Origin: JAPORK01 sp026710285
GTDB taxonomy: Bacteria > Pseudomonadota > Gammaproteobacteria > Pseudomonadales > Endozoicomonadaceae
NCBI GenBank assembly: GCA_965201045.1
Contig: OZ241746.1
Coordinates: 310,001 to 374,000, forward strand
Direction: 5' to 3'
Length of the DNA: 64,000 nt
Shown here: positions 1-9,253 of the stretch, piece after piece
Layout of the letters: every line of letters starts with the position of its first letter
How positions within the stretch are numbered: position 1 is the first letter of the stretch
Notes under the pieces: generated by a model
The model's database searches: none
What the model saw: only the letters and a program-made list of their open reading frames with translations
What the model was told of the DNA's origin: nothing
Translations under genes and position numbers: made by a program

Positions 1-453
1 ATAATTTCCTCTTTGTCTTTTATAAGACACTGTGTTGCTTTAGGGTATTTTTCATCATATGTTTCTATAAACAAATTGAGCATTTCTTCAGCTTTTTCTC
101 TGGTTTCTGCCTGCCAGATATTATGTAATGATGTTTTTACCTTTGGTTGTAGGTATTTTGGTACACAGTTAAGTACATTCATGGTCTTATGCATCCAGCA
201 ACGCTGATGGCGTGTATCAGGATAAATTTCATCCATTGCTGCCCAAAACCCCATAGCACCATCACCTACTGCAAGTTTGGGAGAGTTCATACCTTTGTCT
301 TTAAGCTTCAGGAGTACTTCACGCCAGCCCTGCGTTGATTCACGAATGCCATCCTCAATTGCAAGAAAGTGTTTCTCTCCATGCTCGTTAACTCCTACAA
401 TGACCAATGCGCACAGTTTCACATCTTGAGATCGTAAACCACTATAAAGGCAA
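1..453 (-). pseudogene. IS256-family transposase, 3' part (runs off window start)
   Basis: Read on the minus strand, this stretch encodes the middle of an IS256/mutator-type DDE transposase: YSGLRSQDVK, then a segment containing GVNEHGEKHF, AIEDGIRES and AVGDGAMGFWAA, then RHQRCWMHKTMNVL. The C-terminus lies beyond the window start. Its N-terminal half is at 2334-2862 and a group II intron separates the two. With consensus intron ends, the two halves join one base out of frame, so either the intron ends are misplaced by a base or two or the transposase was already broken. Family assignment is from motifs I recognise; activity is unlikely. Confidence 0.8.
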
Positions 454-2333
454 GTAGCCCATGGGAACCTCCCCCACAGGCTCTCTCAGAACTGTACGTG
501 AGTCTCTCAACTCATACAGCTCCCATCATCCGACCATCGGTCTAACACCGAATCTCCAGTGCGGAAACAGATTTGGGGATCTCTTTGCGATTTCTCCAAG
601 CCTGTGCTCTGCACGTCGCCGATGTCTTTTAAGCCTTTTAAATTTCTTCGTCGCCCACAAGCATAGCTTGCGGTTGAGATGACGGAATGTCGGGAACATG
701 GCTGATTTGCAGAAGCGACCGTAGTAGTTTATCCAGCCTTGTATCTGCGCTTTAAACATTTGAGCCAGATCAGTAAGGTCTTTATCACTGCGCAAGTGCA
801 GCTTCCAACCTCTCACTTTCTGTCTGATGGCTTTTCCTGCTTTTGCGCTCATCGCTGGCGTAAAGCCAATGAAGTACTTTCCCCATCGATTCTTTGACCT
901 TCTCGGACGAAACGTATACCCAAGAAAGTCAAAGCTGATAACAGGATGTTCTTCTCGTCGACCGTCATCTTTGCAATAAACAATCTTTGTCTTTTCCGGA
1001 TGCATTTCCAGACCACACTCTCGCAACCTTGTCTCTAAAGCATGCTTCAGAGTCTCTGCTTCTTCCTTATGCTGACAATGTGCAAGCGCATCATCGGCAT
1101 AGCGACAAAATGGAATGACCGGAAAGTTTCTTTCCATCCACTTGTCAAAGGCATAGTGCATAAACAGATTGCTGAGCACAGGACTGATCACCCCACCCTG
1201 TGGTACACCTCGCTCACGCGTCACAATGATGCCATTCTCATTCTGAATCGGAGCCGTTAACCAGCGTTCAATATAGAGAATTATCCAGCGTTTGTCGGTA
1301 TGTTTGCGAACCGCTTTCATCAGTAGTTCGTGATTAATATTGTCAAACAATCCTTTTATATCAAATTCCAGCACCCAGTTATAACGCCAGCATCGCCTGC
1401 GGGTGATCTCCAGCGCCTGATGTGCCGATCTGTTTGACCTGTAACCATAAGAATCCTCATGAAACCAAGGTTCGACTAAAGGTTCAAAATGCAGCTTAAC
1501 TACCATCTGAGCAATCCGATCTGATACCGTGGGTATGCCCAGTTTTCTTTCCCCACCTGTTTTCTTCGGTATCGCTACCGTTTTAACAGGCGGTGGAAAG
1601 TAGCTTCCAGACGACATTCGGTTCCATATCTTATACAGATTGCTCTTCAGGTTAGACTCAAATTGTTTTATAGTCTCACCATCGACACCATAAGTGCCTT
1701 TATTGGCTTTGACCCGTTGCCACGCACGCATTACGTCGTGTTTAGAAATTTTAAATGGTTTTGTTGTTTCCAAAAACTCCTCCCGCCGACAGTAATAAAC
1801 TGTCATAATGGTTGATTCTCAAATTCAACAGGATGACTGATCCCCTTCGCTCCAGCGTCATTACAACCCTTTCTTCACTACTACAGGATCATCCGCCCCT
1901 GTGCCTTGCATTGGTACTCAGACTCTTGCAGGAGCTCTGCTTGAGTCGCTCCCTTAACATCAAGGCGACAGGTTCCCACGTTCCACACAAAAGCCTGTGT
2001 TAAGTTCATGCCTTCTGCATGCCGGATGCCGTCTGGACAGTAAACAGGTATCCTCCAGACTTATCCCGGGCTAACGACACCCTCCCGGTTTTGACATCGT
2101 CCATGGGCTTTCGACACATCATCAAAGGTTCACTTGCGTTCATCTCCTTAACACACACCTGACAGGGTCATGCCCTGCCTTTTCCTTAACGCTCACGACC
2201 ATAGCTCTTAACTACAGCCGCTTAAGGTGGTTTGAAGCCTCCTCCTGTAAAGCGACTCCGAGGGACCTTCCCTCATCTTTTGTGCAGTTACGCACAGGCG
2301 CTGCTTACGCCGCAGCCTGTGCTCGTGACACAC
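454..2333 (-). mobile_element. Group II intron with maturase, inserted in an IS256 transposase gene
   Basis: A retroelement on the minus strand. The 5' end is placed at 2333 because the minus strand there reads GTGTG, matching the GUGYG start of group II introns. Between 1810 and 2333 there is no convincing protein, as expected for ribozyme domains I-III. The reverse transcriptase gene (526-1806) comes next. After it, around 470-530, comes a domain V-like hairpin (GAGCCGTATGA on one arm, CACGTACAGTTC on the other) and a domain VI-like stem ending GGGCTAC. The 3' end at 454 is inferred from the terminal AC and from the matching end of a related intron at 21982. Each boundary could be off by a few bases. 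Confidence 0.8.
526..1806 (-). CDS. ltrA: Group II intron reverse transcriptase/maturase
   Basis: 426-residue intron-encoded protein for splicing and retrohoming of its own intron RNA. Visible in order: RT-0/1 region with KANKGTYGVDG; RT-2 KKTGGERKLGIPTV; RT-3 EFDIKGLFDNINH; RT-4 GVPQGGVISPVLSNL; the catalytic box CRYADDALAHC with the YADD aspartates; then FDFLGYTFRPRRS and the maturase X domain with GWINYYGRF. The protein ends KRSPNLFPHWRFGVRPM with no HNH endonuclease domain, so it is of the endonuclease-lacking type. It appears full length and undamaged. The stop lies just upstream of domain V, the usual arrangement. Confidence 0.92.
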   Translation of the reverse strand: MTVYYCRREEFLETTKPFKISKHDVMRAWQRVKANKGTYGVDGETIKQFESNLKSNLYKIWNRMSSGSYFPPPVKTVAIPKKTGGERKLGIPTVSDRIAQMVVKLHFEPLVEPWFHEDSYGYRSNRSAHQALEITRRRCWRYNWVLEFDIKGLFDNINHELLMKAVRKHTDKRWIILYIERWLTAPIQNENGIIVTRERGVPQGGVISPVLSNLFMHYAFDKWMERNFPVIPFCRYADDALAHCQHKEEAETLKHALETRLRECGLEMHPEKTKIVYCKDDGRREEHPVISFDFLGYTFRPRRSKNRWGKYFIGFTPAMSAKAGKAIRQKVRGWKLHLRSDKDLTDLAQMFKAQIQGWINYYGRFCKSAMFPTFRHLNRKLCLWATKKFKRLKRHRRRAEHRLGEIAKRSPNLFPHWRFGVRPMVG

Positions 2334-2862
2334 TACCATCAGCACAGATATAAACACATTTGCCCTGGTCTAAGCGCCGGTCTTGCCACTCTTTGTAATC
2401 TTCAGCCCATTTCTGTTTTAATCGACTAACAGTGGCAGGCGAAAACCCTTCAGCCTGATTACCGACCAAAACTTTCAGAGCATTTCCCATTTCTCCCGTG
2501 GAAATCCCTTTCAGATACAGCCATGGCAGCGCAGCTTCAAGTGAACGTGTCTTGCGTACCCAGGGAGGAACCAGTTTTGAGTTGAAAGTTACAGGATTTC
2601 CATCTTTTGCCCGAACTTTTGGTATTTTTACTGTGACTGGTCCTATGCTGGTTTGCAGCTGTCGTTCAGGCTGATAACCATTTCGAATCACCGCTGCACG
2701 TCCATTTTCAAGTTGACGATCCTTAAATTGAATCATAAACTCTTCCAACTCAGCTTCAACCGCCTCATAAATCAGTTGACGAGCACCTGTTCTCAACAGG
2801 TCTGTCAGAGGATCAGATAAATTAACTGGATTTTCAAACTCAATAATATTATTTTTATTCAT
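2334..2862 (-). pseudogene. IS256-family transposase, 5' part
   Basis: N-terminal ~176 residues of a mutator-type transposase. They start MNKNNIIEFENPVNL and include ARQLIYEAVEAELEEF, IRNGYQPERQLQTSIGPV, IPKVRAKDG and SLEAALPWLYLKGISTG, and the coding sequence runs into VYICADG where the intron begins. The reading frame continues past the exon edge for about ten codons into intron sequence. The rest of the gene is at 1-453. The outer end of the IS must lie between the start codon and the IS66 remnant at 2953, but I could not define its inverted repeat. Confidence 0.8.
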
Positions 2863-2952
2863 GATGATATTCTCTATTGATTCACATTTTTTTCTAACAG
2901 TAAATCAAACAGACTTATCACTTTTTTTCAACTTTTTAAACACCAGTTTTAA

Positions 2953-3459
2953 CTATATCTCTGCCTTAACACCTACACCATATTGGACTGGCTGTGTTAC
3001 TCCTTCAGGGAATGAAGCTGTAAATTTTTGACCCTGCTCATTTATCACTATCTCTGCCTGATATTCAGTAACAATGACCTTAAATTCAAGATCAAATACT
3101 TGTCGTTTTTTTATACCGTATCTTGTGTATTCACCTGGTGGTAAAGTGTTTGGATCAATTAAAATCTCGTTAATAATATCCGGATTTTCCCTCTACTCCA
3201 GAGTCGTACCATTATGTCCTTTTTGACCGCATGGCTTGTTTTTACCCTTTGGTAGTTTCTTTTTAGTCCGATTAGGGTCTGAAGAATGAGGTTTGTTACT
3301 GTTTTTGCTATTCAAACCTAATCTGTTGCATAACATTGAAATAATAATTAGTAATACGTCTATTGTTGCTTTTAAAGAAGGCGAAATCATTGTGTCAACA
3401 GCAAGCTGTTCCTTTAGATCAGCGATAGTTTTTTGAATATCTATACCGTTGATTTTCAC
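2953..3459 (-). pseudogene. IS66-family transposase (TnpC) remnant
   Basis: The first 88 codons carry the IS66 leader: a leucine-rich helix, then NSKNSNKPHSSDPNRTKKK and GQKGHNGTTLE. A TAG stop follows at 3193-3195. Reading on in the same frame past the stop gives NPDIINEILIDPNTLPPG, KKRQVFDLEFKVIVTEYQAE and FPEGVTQPVQYG, the standard continuation of TnpC. It ends at a second stop at 2953. This is therefore a nonsense-mutated copy whose remaining ~350 residues, including the catalytic domain, are gone, probably lost when the neighbouring IS256 element arrived. Confidence 0.85.
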
Positions 3460-4416
3460 AATTAAAAAATTCTTCTTGTTTACAAAACTCTATCTAACTG
3501 TATATAAAAGGTATTTGTCAAGAAATTTATATTCTTTTATTGGGTTCAGGTGATGGCGATATTATTTATGGCTGAATAGTTACAATCTTTTTTTACATTC
3601 CTTCCAAACCCTGATTCAGCTCTCAATATGGTGTATATGGTAGTGGCACGGCTGGAGGATACTTCTTACAGCAAATCAGTTACCAGTTTTTACCCATATA
3701 GTGAACAGATGCACAATGTTTTTTATTCCCAACAGACACAATAAAATGGACACTACCCAGATTTCTTTCCCCTCAGTCGTGGTTTGGACCTCTTTTAGTC
3801 TAACGGGTTTGCCCGTGTCGCCGGGCGAACGTCATTCTTGCGAAAGAGGGAATCCATTAAAGAATAATTATCACAAAACATAACTTTCTCGTTACCGAAT
3901 TTCGGCAAGCCCTGCCGGAATAACGCAGCTTTTCAGGATTATCTATTTGTTAAGAAAAGATTTTTATTAAACCAAAAACTCCGAACTGGAGTTATATAAA
4001 GAATGCTTTATATTCCGGCAGGTTTGCCTCCTGCTGAAATTCCTCTGGAAAACGTTAAAGTTCAGCTATCTTTATCTTGTCACGGACACAATTAACGTAA
4101 GTAAAAGTGCATGATCAAAAACTGCTCAGACAGGTTAAAACATTCTATACATCCATCAAACTGATTCGTCCGATTTTTCTAAGTCAGGGCATGGAAGTCA
4201 AAATATTGATTTTATTTTCACGTTAAAAATACGTTAACATGAGAGCTTTACAGAATAATGTTGTCATTACAAGTTCTGTCTTTTGGCTGCTTTTGTGTAT
4301 AGTATGGAAAAACACTGCCAATATGATATGACATATTGTAATTTTAGTCATATTTACTTTATACAAGAAATAGACAACGTAAAACCTGCTGATATCAATT
4401 AAAGTTTGCACAGGGT
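3460..4416. other. Long intergenic region with dispersed-repeat fragments
   Basis: No gene is supported here. At 3712-3760 there is a segment starting CACAATGTT and containing AATAAAATGGAC that recurs, diverged, at 11823-11875. From about 3780 to 4005 there is a dispersed repeat with two short hairpins (GTTTGCCCG...CGGGCGAAC and CCGGCAAGCCCTGCCGG), followed by a segment ending AAAACTCCGAACTGG that recurs near 19470, 21370, 62480 and 62830. The AT-rich stretch 4200-4400 presumably holds the parC promoter, but I see no convincing -35/-10 pair. The sequence ACGTTAA occurs twice at 4222-4238. Confidence 0.6.
3781..4005. repeat. Dispersed hairpin repeat (unoccupied intron-type target)
   Basis: Contains CCGGCAAGCCCTGCCGG followed by AATAAC, then GCAGCTTTTCAGG and a segment ending AAAACTCCGAACTGG. 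The same downstream segment directly follows a group II intron 3' end at 62781 and, inverted, at 21441. This copy therefore shows what the target looks like without an intron. Confidence 0.6.
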
Positions 4417-6690
4417 ATGAATTACAGAATGAACAAACAAGGCGAATTAACCTTAGAAGATGACATGATTGAGTATCAGTCATTAGACGAATATACAGAA
4501 ATGGCTTATCTCAATTATTCAATGTACGTCATTCTGGATCGTGCTTTACCTCACATAGGTGATGGGTTAAAACATGTTCAGAGACGTATTATTTATGCCA
4601 TGAGTGAACTGGGTCTGAAAAACACAGCAAAGCATAAAAAATCTGCCAGAACGGTGGGTGATGTATTGGGTAAATATCACCCCCATGGTGACAGTGCATG
4701 TTATGAAGCAATGGTGTTAATGGCACAGCCTTTTTCTTATCGTTATCCGTTAGTTGATGGTCAGGGTAACTGGGGAGCCGCTGATGATCCTAAATCCTTT
4801 GCTGCTATGCGGTATACAGAAGCAAGACTATCAAAATATGCTGAGATTTTGTTAAAAGAACTGGGACAGGGAACAGCTGAGTGGAAGCCAAATTTTGATG
4901 GTACACTCCAAGAGCCGTGTGTTATGCCTGCTCGTCTTCCTGCTCTGTTACTTAATGGCACATCGGGGATTGCCGTAGGGATGGCGACAGACATTCCACC
5001 ACATAACCTGACAGAAACCGGTGCGGCTATTATCCATATTATTGATCATCCTAAGGCAACACTTGAAGATGTTTGTCAGTATATCCAGGGACCTGATTAC
5101 TGTACTCACGCCGAAATTATTACTCCGCGTAAAGAAATTATAAAAATTTATCAGGAAGGACGCGGATCATTACGTATGCGCGCTACTTACGCAAAAGAAG
5201 GTAATGATATTATTATCAATGCGCTTCCTTTTCAGGTTTCTGGCAGCAAAGTGCTTGAACAAATAGCTGATCAGATGCAAAAGAAAAAATTATCAATGGT
5301 GACCGATCTGCGTGATGAATCAGATCATGAGAATTTAACCAGGTTGGTAATTACACCCCGTTCCGGCAAAGTGGATACAGATCAGCTTATGCATCACCTG
5401 TTTGCAACAACTGATCTGGAGCGTAGTTATCGCATTAATCTTAATGTTATCGGTATTGATGGTAAACCTCAGGTAAAACCGCTTCATATCATGCTGAAAG
5501 AGTGGCTGGAGTACAGGAAAGCAACGGTTTTACGCAGAACAAAGTATCATCTGGAGAAAGTTGAAAGCAGACTACACATTCTTGATGCATTGTTAATCGC
5601 TTTTCTAAACATTGATGATGTGATTAATATCATTCGTAATGAAGATGATGCTAAAGCAGTGTTAATGGAACGCTTTGCACTTTCAGAAAAACAGGCAGAA
5701 GCAATTCTTGAATTAAAACTGCGTCAGCTTGCTAAGCTGGAAGAAGTAAAAATTCGATCAGAGCAAAAGACGCTGGAAAAAGAACGCAAAACATTACAAA
5801 AGTTACTGAATTCTGATGCCCGGCTGAAAACTTTAATAAAAAAAGAAATTCTTGAAGATGTTAATAAATTTGGTGATCAGCGCAGATCACCGATTGTAAA
5901 ACGTCAGGAAGCAAAAGCACTCTCTGAAACCGACCTTGTTCCTTCAGAGGCAGTAACAGTTATACTGTCTAAAAAAGGATGGATTCGCACTGTAAAAGGG
6001 CATAACCAGGACATTTCTCGGTTAACTTATAAAGCAGACGATAAGTTACTCTGTTTTGCTGAAGGACGTAGTCATCAGCCTACAATATGTATGGATTCTT
6101 CCGGCCGTACTTATACCTTAACTACGCACACACTGGCTTCTGGCAGAGGCTATGGTGAACCACTCACAGGCAGAATAGCACCCCCTGCGGGCGTAAGTTT
6201 TGCAGGAATAATTATTGATAGTGAAGAAGCTAATTATCTGTTAGCCAGCAAAGCCGGATATGGCTTTGTTGTTTGTATAAAAGATTTGCTTTCCAGGAAC
6301 AAAAACGGTAAGACCATTCTGACACTTTCTGAAGGTATCACAGCATTGCCACCAAAAAAGATAGAAGATAAAGCCCATCAGCTGGTTGCTATTGTTAGCA
6401 ATGAAGGGCGTTTATTAATTATTCCGGTTAAAGAATTACCATGTATGACCCGGGGAAAAGGCAATAAGCTTATTAATCTGGCACAGACAAAGGTAATAGC
6501 AGGCGAAGAATCAGTGATGGATATCTGTATATTGTCACAACAAGATTCTTTGATTGTTTATTCAGGACGTCGTCATTTAAGCTTAAACGCAGAAGAGCTT
6601 AATCATTATCGGGGTGAACGGGGTCGACGAGGTAACAAACTGCCACGTGGATTTCAAAAAGTTTCCAGGCTTGACCGGTTATCCGGATAA
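4417..6690 (+). CDS. parC: DNA topoisomerase IV subunit A
   Basis: A subunit of the type IIA topoisomerase that decatenates daughter chromosomes with ParE. At 757 residues it matches the usual ParC length. The breakage-reunion domain is intact: catalytic tyrosine in AAMRYTEARL (Tyr133), GQGNWG at 115-120, and the quinolone-determining region HPHGDSACYEAM with Ser93 and Glu97 both wild type. RYTEARLSKYAE, TLQEP and GIAVGMATDIPPHNL follow. The C-terminal beta-pinwheel carries GKGNKLINL and the GERGRRG tail near the end. It aligns with E. coli ParC rather than GyrA: it lacks the QRRGGKG GyrA-box. Two starts are possible, 4417 or 4429 (MNKQGELTL); AGGGT at 4410-4414 is better spaced for 4429. No parE is visible upstream; the neighbours are repeats. 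Confidence 0.97.
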   Translation: MNYRMNKQGELTLEDDMIEYQSLDEYTEMAYLNYSMYVILDRALPHIGDGLKHVQRRIIYAMSELGLKNTAKHKKSARTVGDVLGKYHPHGDSACYEAMVLMAQPFSYRYPLVDGQGNWGAADDPKSFAAMRYTEARLSKYAEILLKELGQGTAEWKPNFDGTLQEPCVMPARLPALLLNGTSGIAVGMATDIPPHNLTETGAAIIHIIDHPKATLEDVCQYIQGPDYCTHAEIITPRKEIIKIYQEGRGSLRMRATYAKEGNDIIINALPFQVSGSKVLEQIADQMQKKKLSMVTDLRDESDHENLTRLVITPRSGKVDTDQLMHHLFATTDLERSYRINLNVIGIDGKPQVKPLHIMLKEWLEYRKATVLRRTKYHLEKVESRLHILDALLIAFLNIDDVINIIRNEDDAKAVLMERFALSEKQAEAILELKLRQLAKLEEVKIRSEQKTLEKERKTLQKLLNSDARLKTLIKKEILEDVNKFGDQRRSPIVKRQEAKALSETDLVPSEAVTVILSKKGWIRTVKGHNQDISRLTYKADDKLLCFAEGRSHQPTICMDSSGRTYTLTTHTLASGRGYGEPLTGRIAPPAGVSFAGIIIDSEEANYLLASKAGYGFVVCIKDLLSRNKNGKTILTLSEGITALPPKKIEDKAHQLVAIVSNEGRLLIIPVKELPCMTRGKGNKLINLAQTKVIAGEESVMDICILSQQDSLIVYSGRRHLSLNAEELNHYRGERGRRGNKLPRGFQKVSRLDRLSG

Positions 6691-7741
6691 AAGCAGAGAT
6701 TTCGTAGTATTGTAACTCAGGTTTATACAAATAAACAGAGAACAGTCTGGTTAAACCTGAGTTACTGCTTATAGTGTTTTTAATGCAATATTTATAAGCA
6801 TGCGAACAAGCTTTAAAGCAGTTAAAGGTCGCCATACAGGACTCATTGCAGGATTTGAAGTTTTTTATTTAGTAAATATTTTGATTTTCTGCCAAAAGGT
6901 CTGATTTCTGCTGATGCAGCTCAAATTATTTTTGTTATTTCCATCTATTCAGGCTTTTCAGCTTCTGTCGTAGTATAATAACGACAACTTTTATTAAGGT
7001 CTTTATAAAATTATTGCGTATCTCGTTTTATGTGAGTTGAATAATAATCACATCGAATAGCAAACATCTTTTTATCTGTGATATTAAGTTAAGCTGTATG
7101 AGAATAATTCCATCTGTTTTTTTACAGAACTTAATTTGTTTAGTTATATTTTGGCGTATGACTAACATAATTTATTAAGCTCAAATAAAAAAAATTTATC
7201 CAATTTTAAGGTATTTTTTTGTTAAATATATTTCACGAGTAAAGTTTTCTGAAAAATAAATAAATTGCAATTATCCCCATCAACAAGAAGCATTATAAAT
7301 TTAGCTAACATATAAATTACACTGTTTATATAGGGATTAGAAGTTAGTTATAAAAAGCAGGAAGTTATAAACCTCTTAGCAAAGAAAATGTAATTTTTCT
7401 TTATGGTGCTCTAATATGTTTTGACATTTAACTATATCTTATTCTAAATAACCACTAAAATTTGACGATAAAGTTGTTGTCAAAAAATAAATAGAGTATC
7501 GTATTATATAATACTTGATATTTTTATATGGATATCCAATTTAAACAATAGTATTTGGGCAAGTATTAATAAATAACGATGCTGTGTTTTTATAGGAAAA
7601 TACTCATTATTATAAAAGTATAAAGATACAGCAAAAGAACCAGAAAGTTATTGCACTTATATTTTTAAGGGCTTCCTTAAAGAACAGCAATAAGCTGGAG
7701 CAATTAAAGATACCTCTAAGCATGCGCTAAAGGAGATAGCT
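6691..7741. other. 1-kb AT-rich spacer without genes
   Basis: No open frame with recognisable protein features. It contains a 14-bp inverted repeat just after parC (6712-6765) and long A/T runs around 7140-7260 and 7440-7560. The strong ribosome site AAAGGAGATA at 7729-7738 belongs to the downstream H1-like gene. TTGTCA at 7479 followed by TATTAT/TATAAT near 7502-7510 could be its promoter, but spacing is loose. Confidence 0.5.
6712..6765. repeat. 14-bp perfect inverted repeat after parC
   Basis: Arms GTAACTCAGGTTTA (6712-6725) and TAAACCTGAGTTAC (6752-6765) are separated by 26 bases. No T-tract follows, so a simple rho-independent terminator is not indicated. It may be an mRNA 3' end structure for parC or a decayed element. 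Confidence 0.6.
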
Positions 7742-8572
7742 ATGAGTATAATGAATATTGAACTTGATAAGATGTTGAGTCCAAAAAAGAAAACATCTGC
7801 AATTGAGAAAAAAAAATCAGTGATTAAAAAAACTGCTGCTAAAAAAGCAACAGCTAAAAAAACGGTCGCTAAAAAAGCACCAGCTAAAAGAGTAGCCGCT
7901 AAAAAAACGGTTGCTAAAAAGGCACCAGCTAAAAAAGTAGCCGCTAAAAAAACGGTCGCTAAAAAGGCACCAGCTAAAAAAGCAACCGCTAAAAAAACTG
8001 CTGCTAAAAAGGCACCAGCCAAAAAAGCAACAGCTAAAAAAACGGTTGCTAAAAAGGCACCAGCTAAAAAAGTAGCCGCTAAAAAAACGGTCGCTAAAAA
8101 GGCACCAGCTAAAAAAGTAGCTGCTAAAAAAACGGTCGCTAAAAAGGCAACAGCCAAAAAAGTAGCTGCTAAAAAGGCACCAGCTAAAAGAGTAGCCGCT
8201 AAAAAAACTGCTGCTAAAAAGGCACCAGTCAAAAAAGTAGCTGCTAAAAAGGCACCAGCCAAAAAAGTAGCCGCTAAAAAAACTGCTGCTAAAAAGGCAC
8301 CAGCCAAAAAAGTAGCCGCTAAAAAAACGGTCGCTAAAAAGGCAACAGCCAAAAAAGTAGCTGCTAAAAAAACTGCTGCTAAAAAGGCACCAGCTAAAAG
8401 AGTAGCTGCTAAAAAAACTACTGCTAAAAAGGCACCAGCTAAAAAAGTAGCCGCTAAAAAAACGGTCGCTAAAAAGGCAACAGCTAAAAAAACTACTGTT
8501 AAAAAGGCGTCTGCTAAAAAAATGACAGCAAAAAAAGCAATAACTAAAAAATCAGCAGCAAAAAAAAAGTAA
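7742..8572 (+). CDS. Histone H1-like Lys/Ala-repeat DNA-binding protein
   Basis: 276 residues, almost entirely Lys, Ala, Thr, Val and Pro. A short head (MSIMNIELDKMLSPKKKTSA) is followed by about 45 repeats of the pattern A-K-K-x-x, for example AKKTVAKKAPAKKVA, and the protein ends KKSAAKKK. This composition matches bacterial histone H1-like proteins (AlgP/AlgR3 of Pseudomonas, Hc2 of Chlamydia), which bind and compact DNA or tune transcription. The exact role here is inference. The underlying DNA is a degenerate 15-bp repeat array, so copy number can change by recombination. The start is well supported by AAAGGAGATAGCT directly upstream. It is a single gene with its own terminator at 8623-8655. 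An opposite-strand open frame across the same repeats is a compositional artefact. Confidence 0.85.
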   Translation: MSIMNIELDKMLSPKKKTSAIEKKKSVIKKTAAKKATAKKTVAKKAPAKRVAAKKTVAKKAPAKKVAAKKTVAKKAPAKKATAKKTAAKKAPAKKATAKKTVAKKAPAKKVAAKKTVAKKAPAKKVAAKKTVAKKATAKKVAAKKAPAKRVAAKKTAAKKAPVKKVAAKKAPAKKVAAKKTAAKKAPAKKVAAKKTVAKKATAKKVAAKKTAAKKAPAKRVAAKKTTAKKAPAKKVAAKKTVAKKATAKKTTVKKASAKKMTAKKAITKKSAAKKK

Positions 8573-8622
8573 CGAACAAAAATATTTTTCGAAAAATATA
8601 GTGATACTAAGCAGTTAATGAT

Positions 8623-8655
8623 AAAAAAAACCCGGGACTTCCCCGGGTTTTTTTT
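8623..8655 (+). terminator. Rho-independent terminator of the H1-like gene
   Basis: A8 - CCCGGG (8631-8636) - ACTTC loop - CCCGGG (8642-8647) - T8. The A and T flanks extend the stem and make it potentially bidirectional. It lies 51 bases after the stop codon. Confidence 0.92.
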
Positions 8656-9253
8656 ATTTAGAAGCACGCAAAAAAATAACTTGCCATATATGAAAATCTA
8701 CCTTTATTTTTTGTTTCTTAAGTGACAAAAAATAAATCTTATTTAGTTTTCATTAAATCCCTAAAAACAAAACAGTTGTTAATATAGGATGCATATTGGC
8801 AAACCACAGTTTTGACTATATTTGTCAGATAACTTATTTCCATTCTTTATTCCTACAGAGCGCTAAAACATAAAGTGGATTATTTTATTTTGAAGTCAAA
8901 ATTATATCTTAAAACGCTGTAAAGAGATGCTTTAAAGATTAATAATACAGAAATCCGTTTTTTTAGTATGCAATTTTTGGTGCAGAACAAATTATTTCAA
9001 ATCGTTTATATCTTACTGTCGGCACTATCATATTTGTTCATGTACACTATAGTGCGATACTATAAAAGTCTGCACTTATTCCCGGAAAAGCTCCTGTGTA
9101 AATATGCAGATAGTAATTTTTAACTGTTAACAAGTTTGTTCTGTTTTTGAATAAATGTGAAATAAAATTAATTTGTCAGTTCTTTTAAATACAGCTGAAG
9201 TACTGATAAAAATATTACCATGTTATAATCAGGATGGAGTATAAACATATTTT
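8656..9253. other. Intergenic region upstream of rsmE
   Basis: About 600 bases without a gene. A palindrome CACTATAGTG lies at about 9045-9054, beside GCGATACTATAA. No clear ribosome site precedes the rsmE ATG; the stretch before it (GGATGGAGTATAAACATATTTT) has GGAG about 15 bases upstream. Confidence 0.45.

Noticed and set aside
6712..6765. Rho-independent terminator after parC
   Set aside because: The inverted repeat is perfect but the loop is 26 bases and no T-run follows; kept only as a repeat.
7657..8667. 336-codon open frame opposite the H1-like gene (Phe-Leu-Ala repeats)
   Set aside because: It is the complement of the Lys/Ala repeats; stop codons cannot arise there. The + strand has a strong ribosome site and a terminator.
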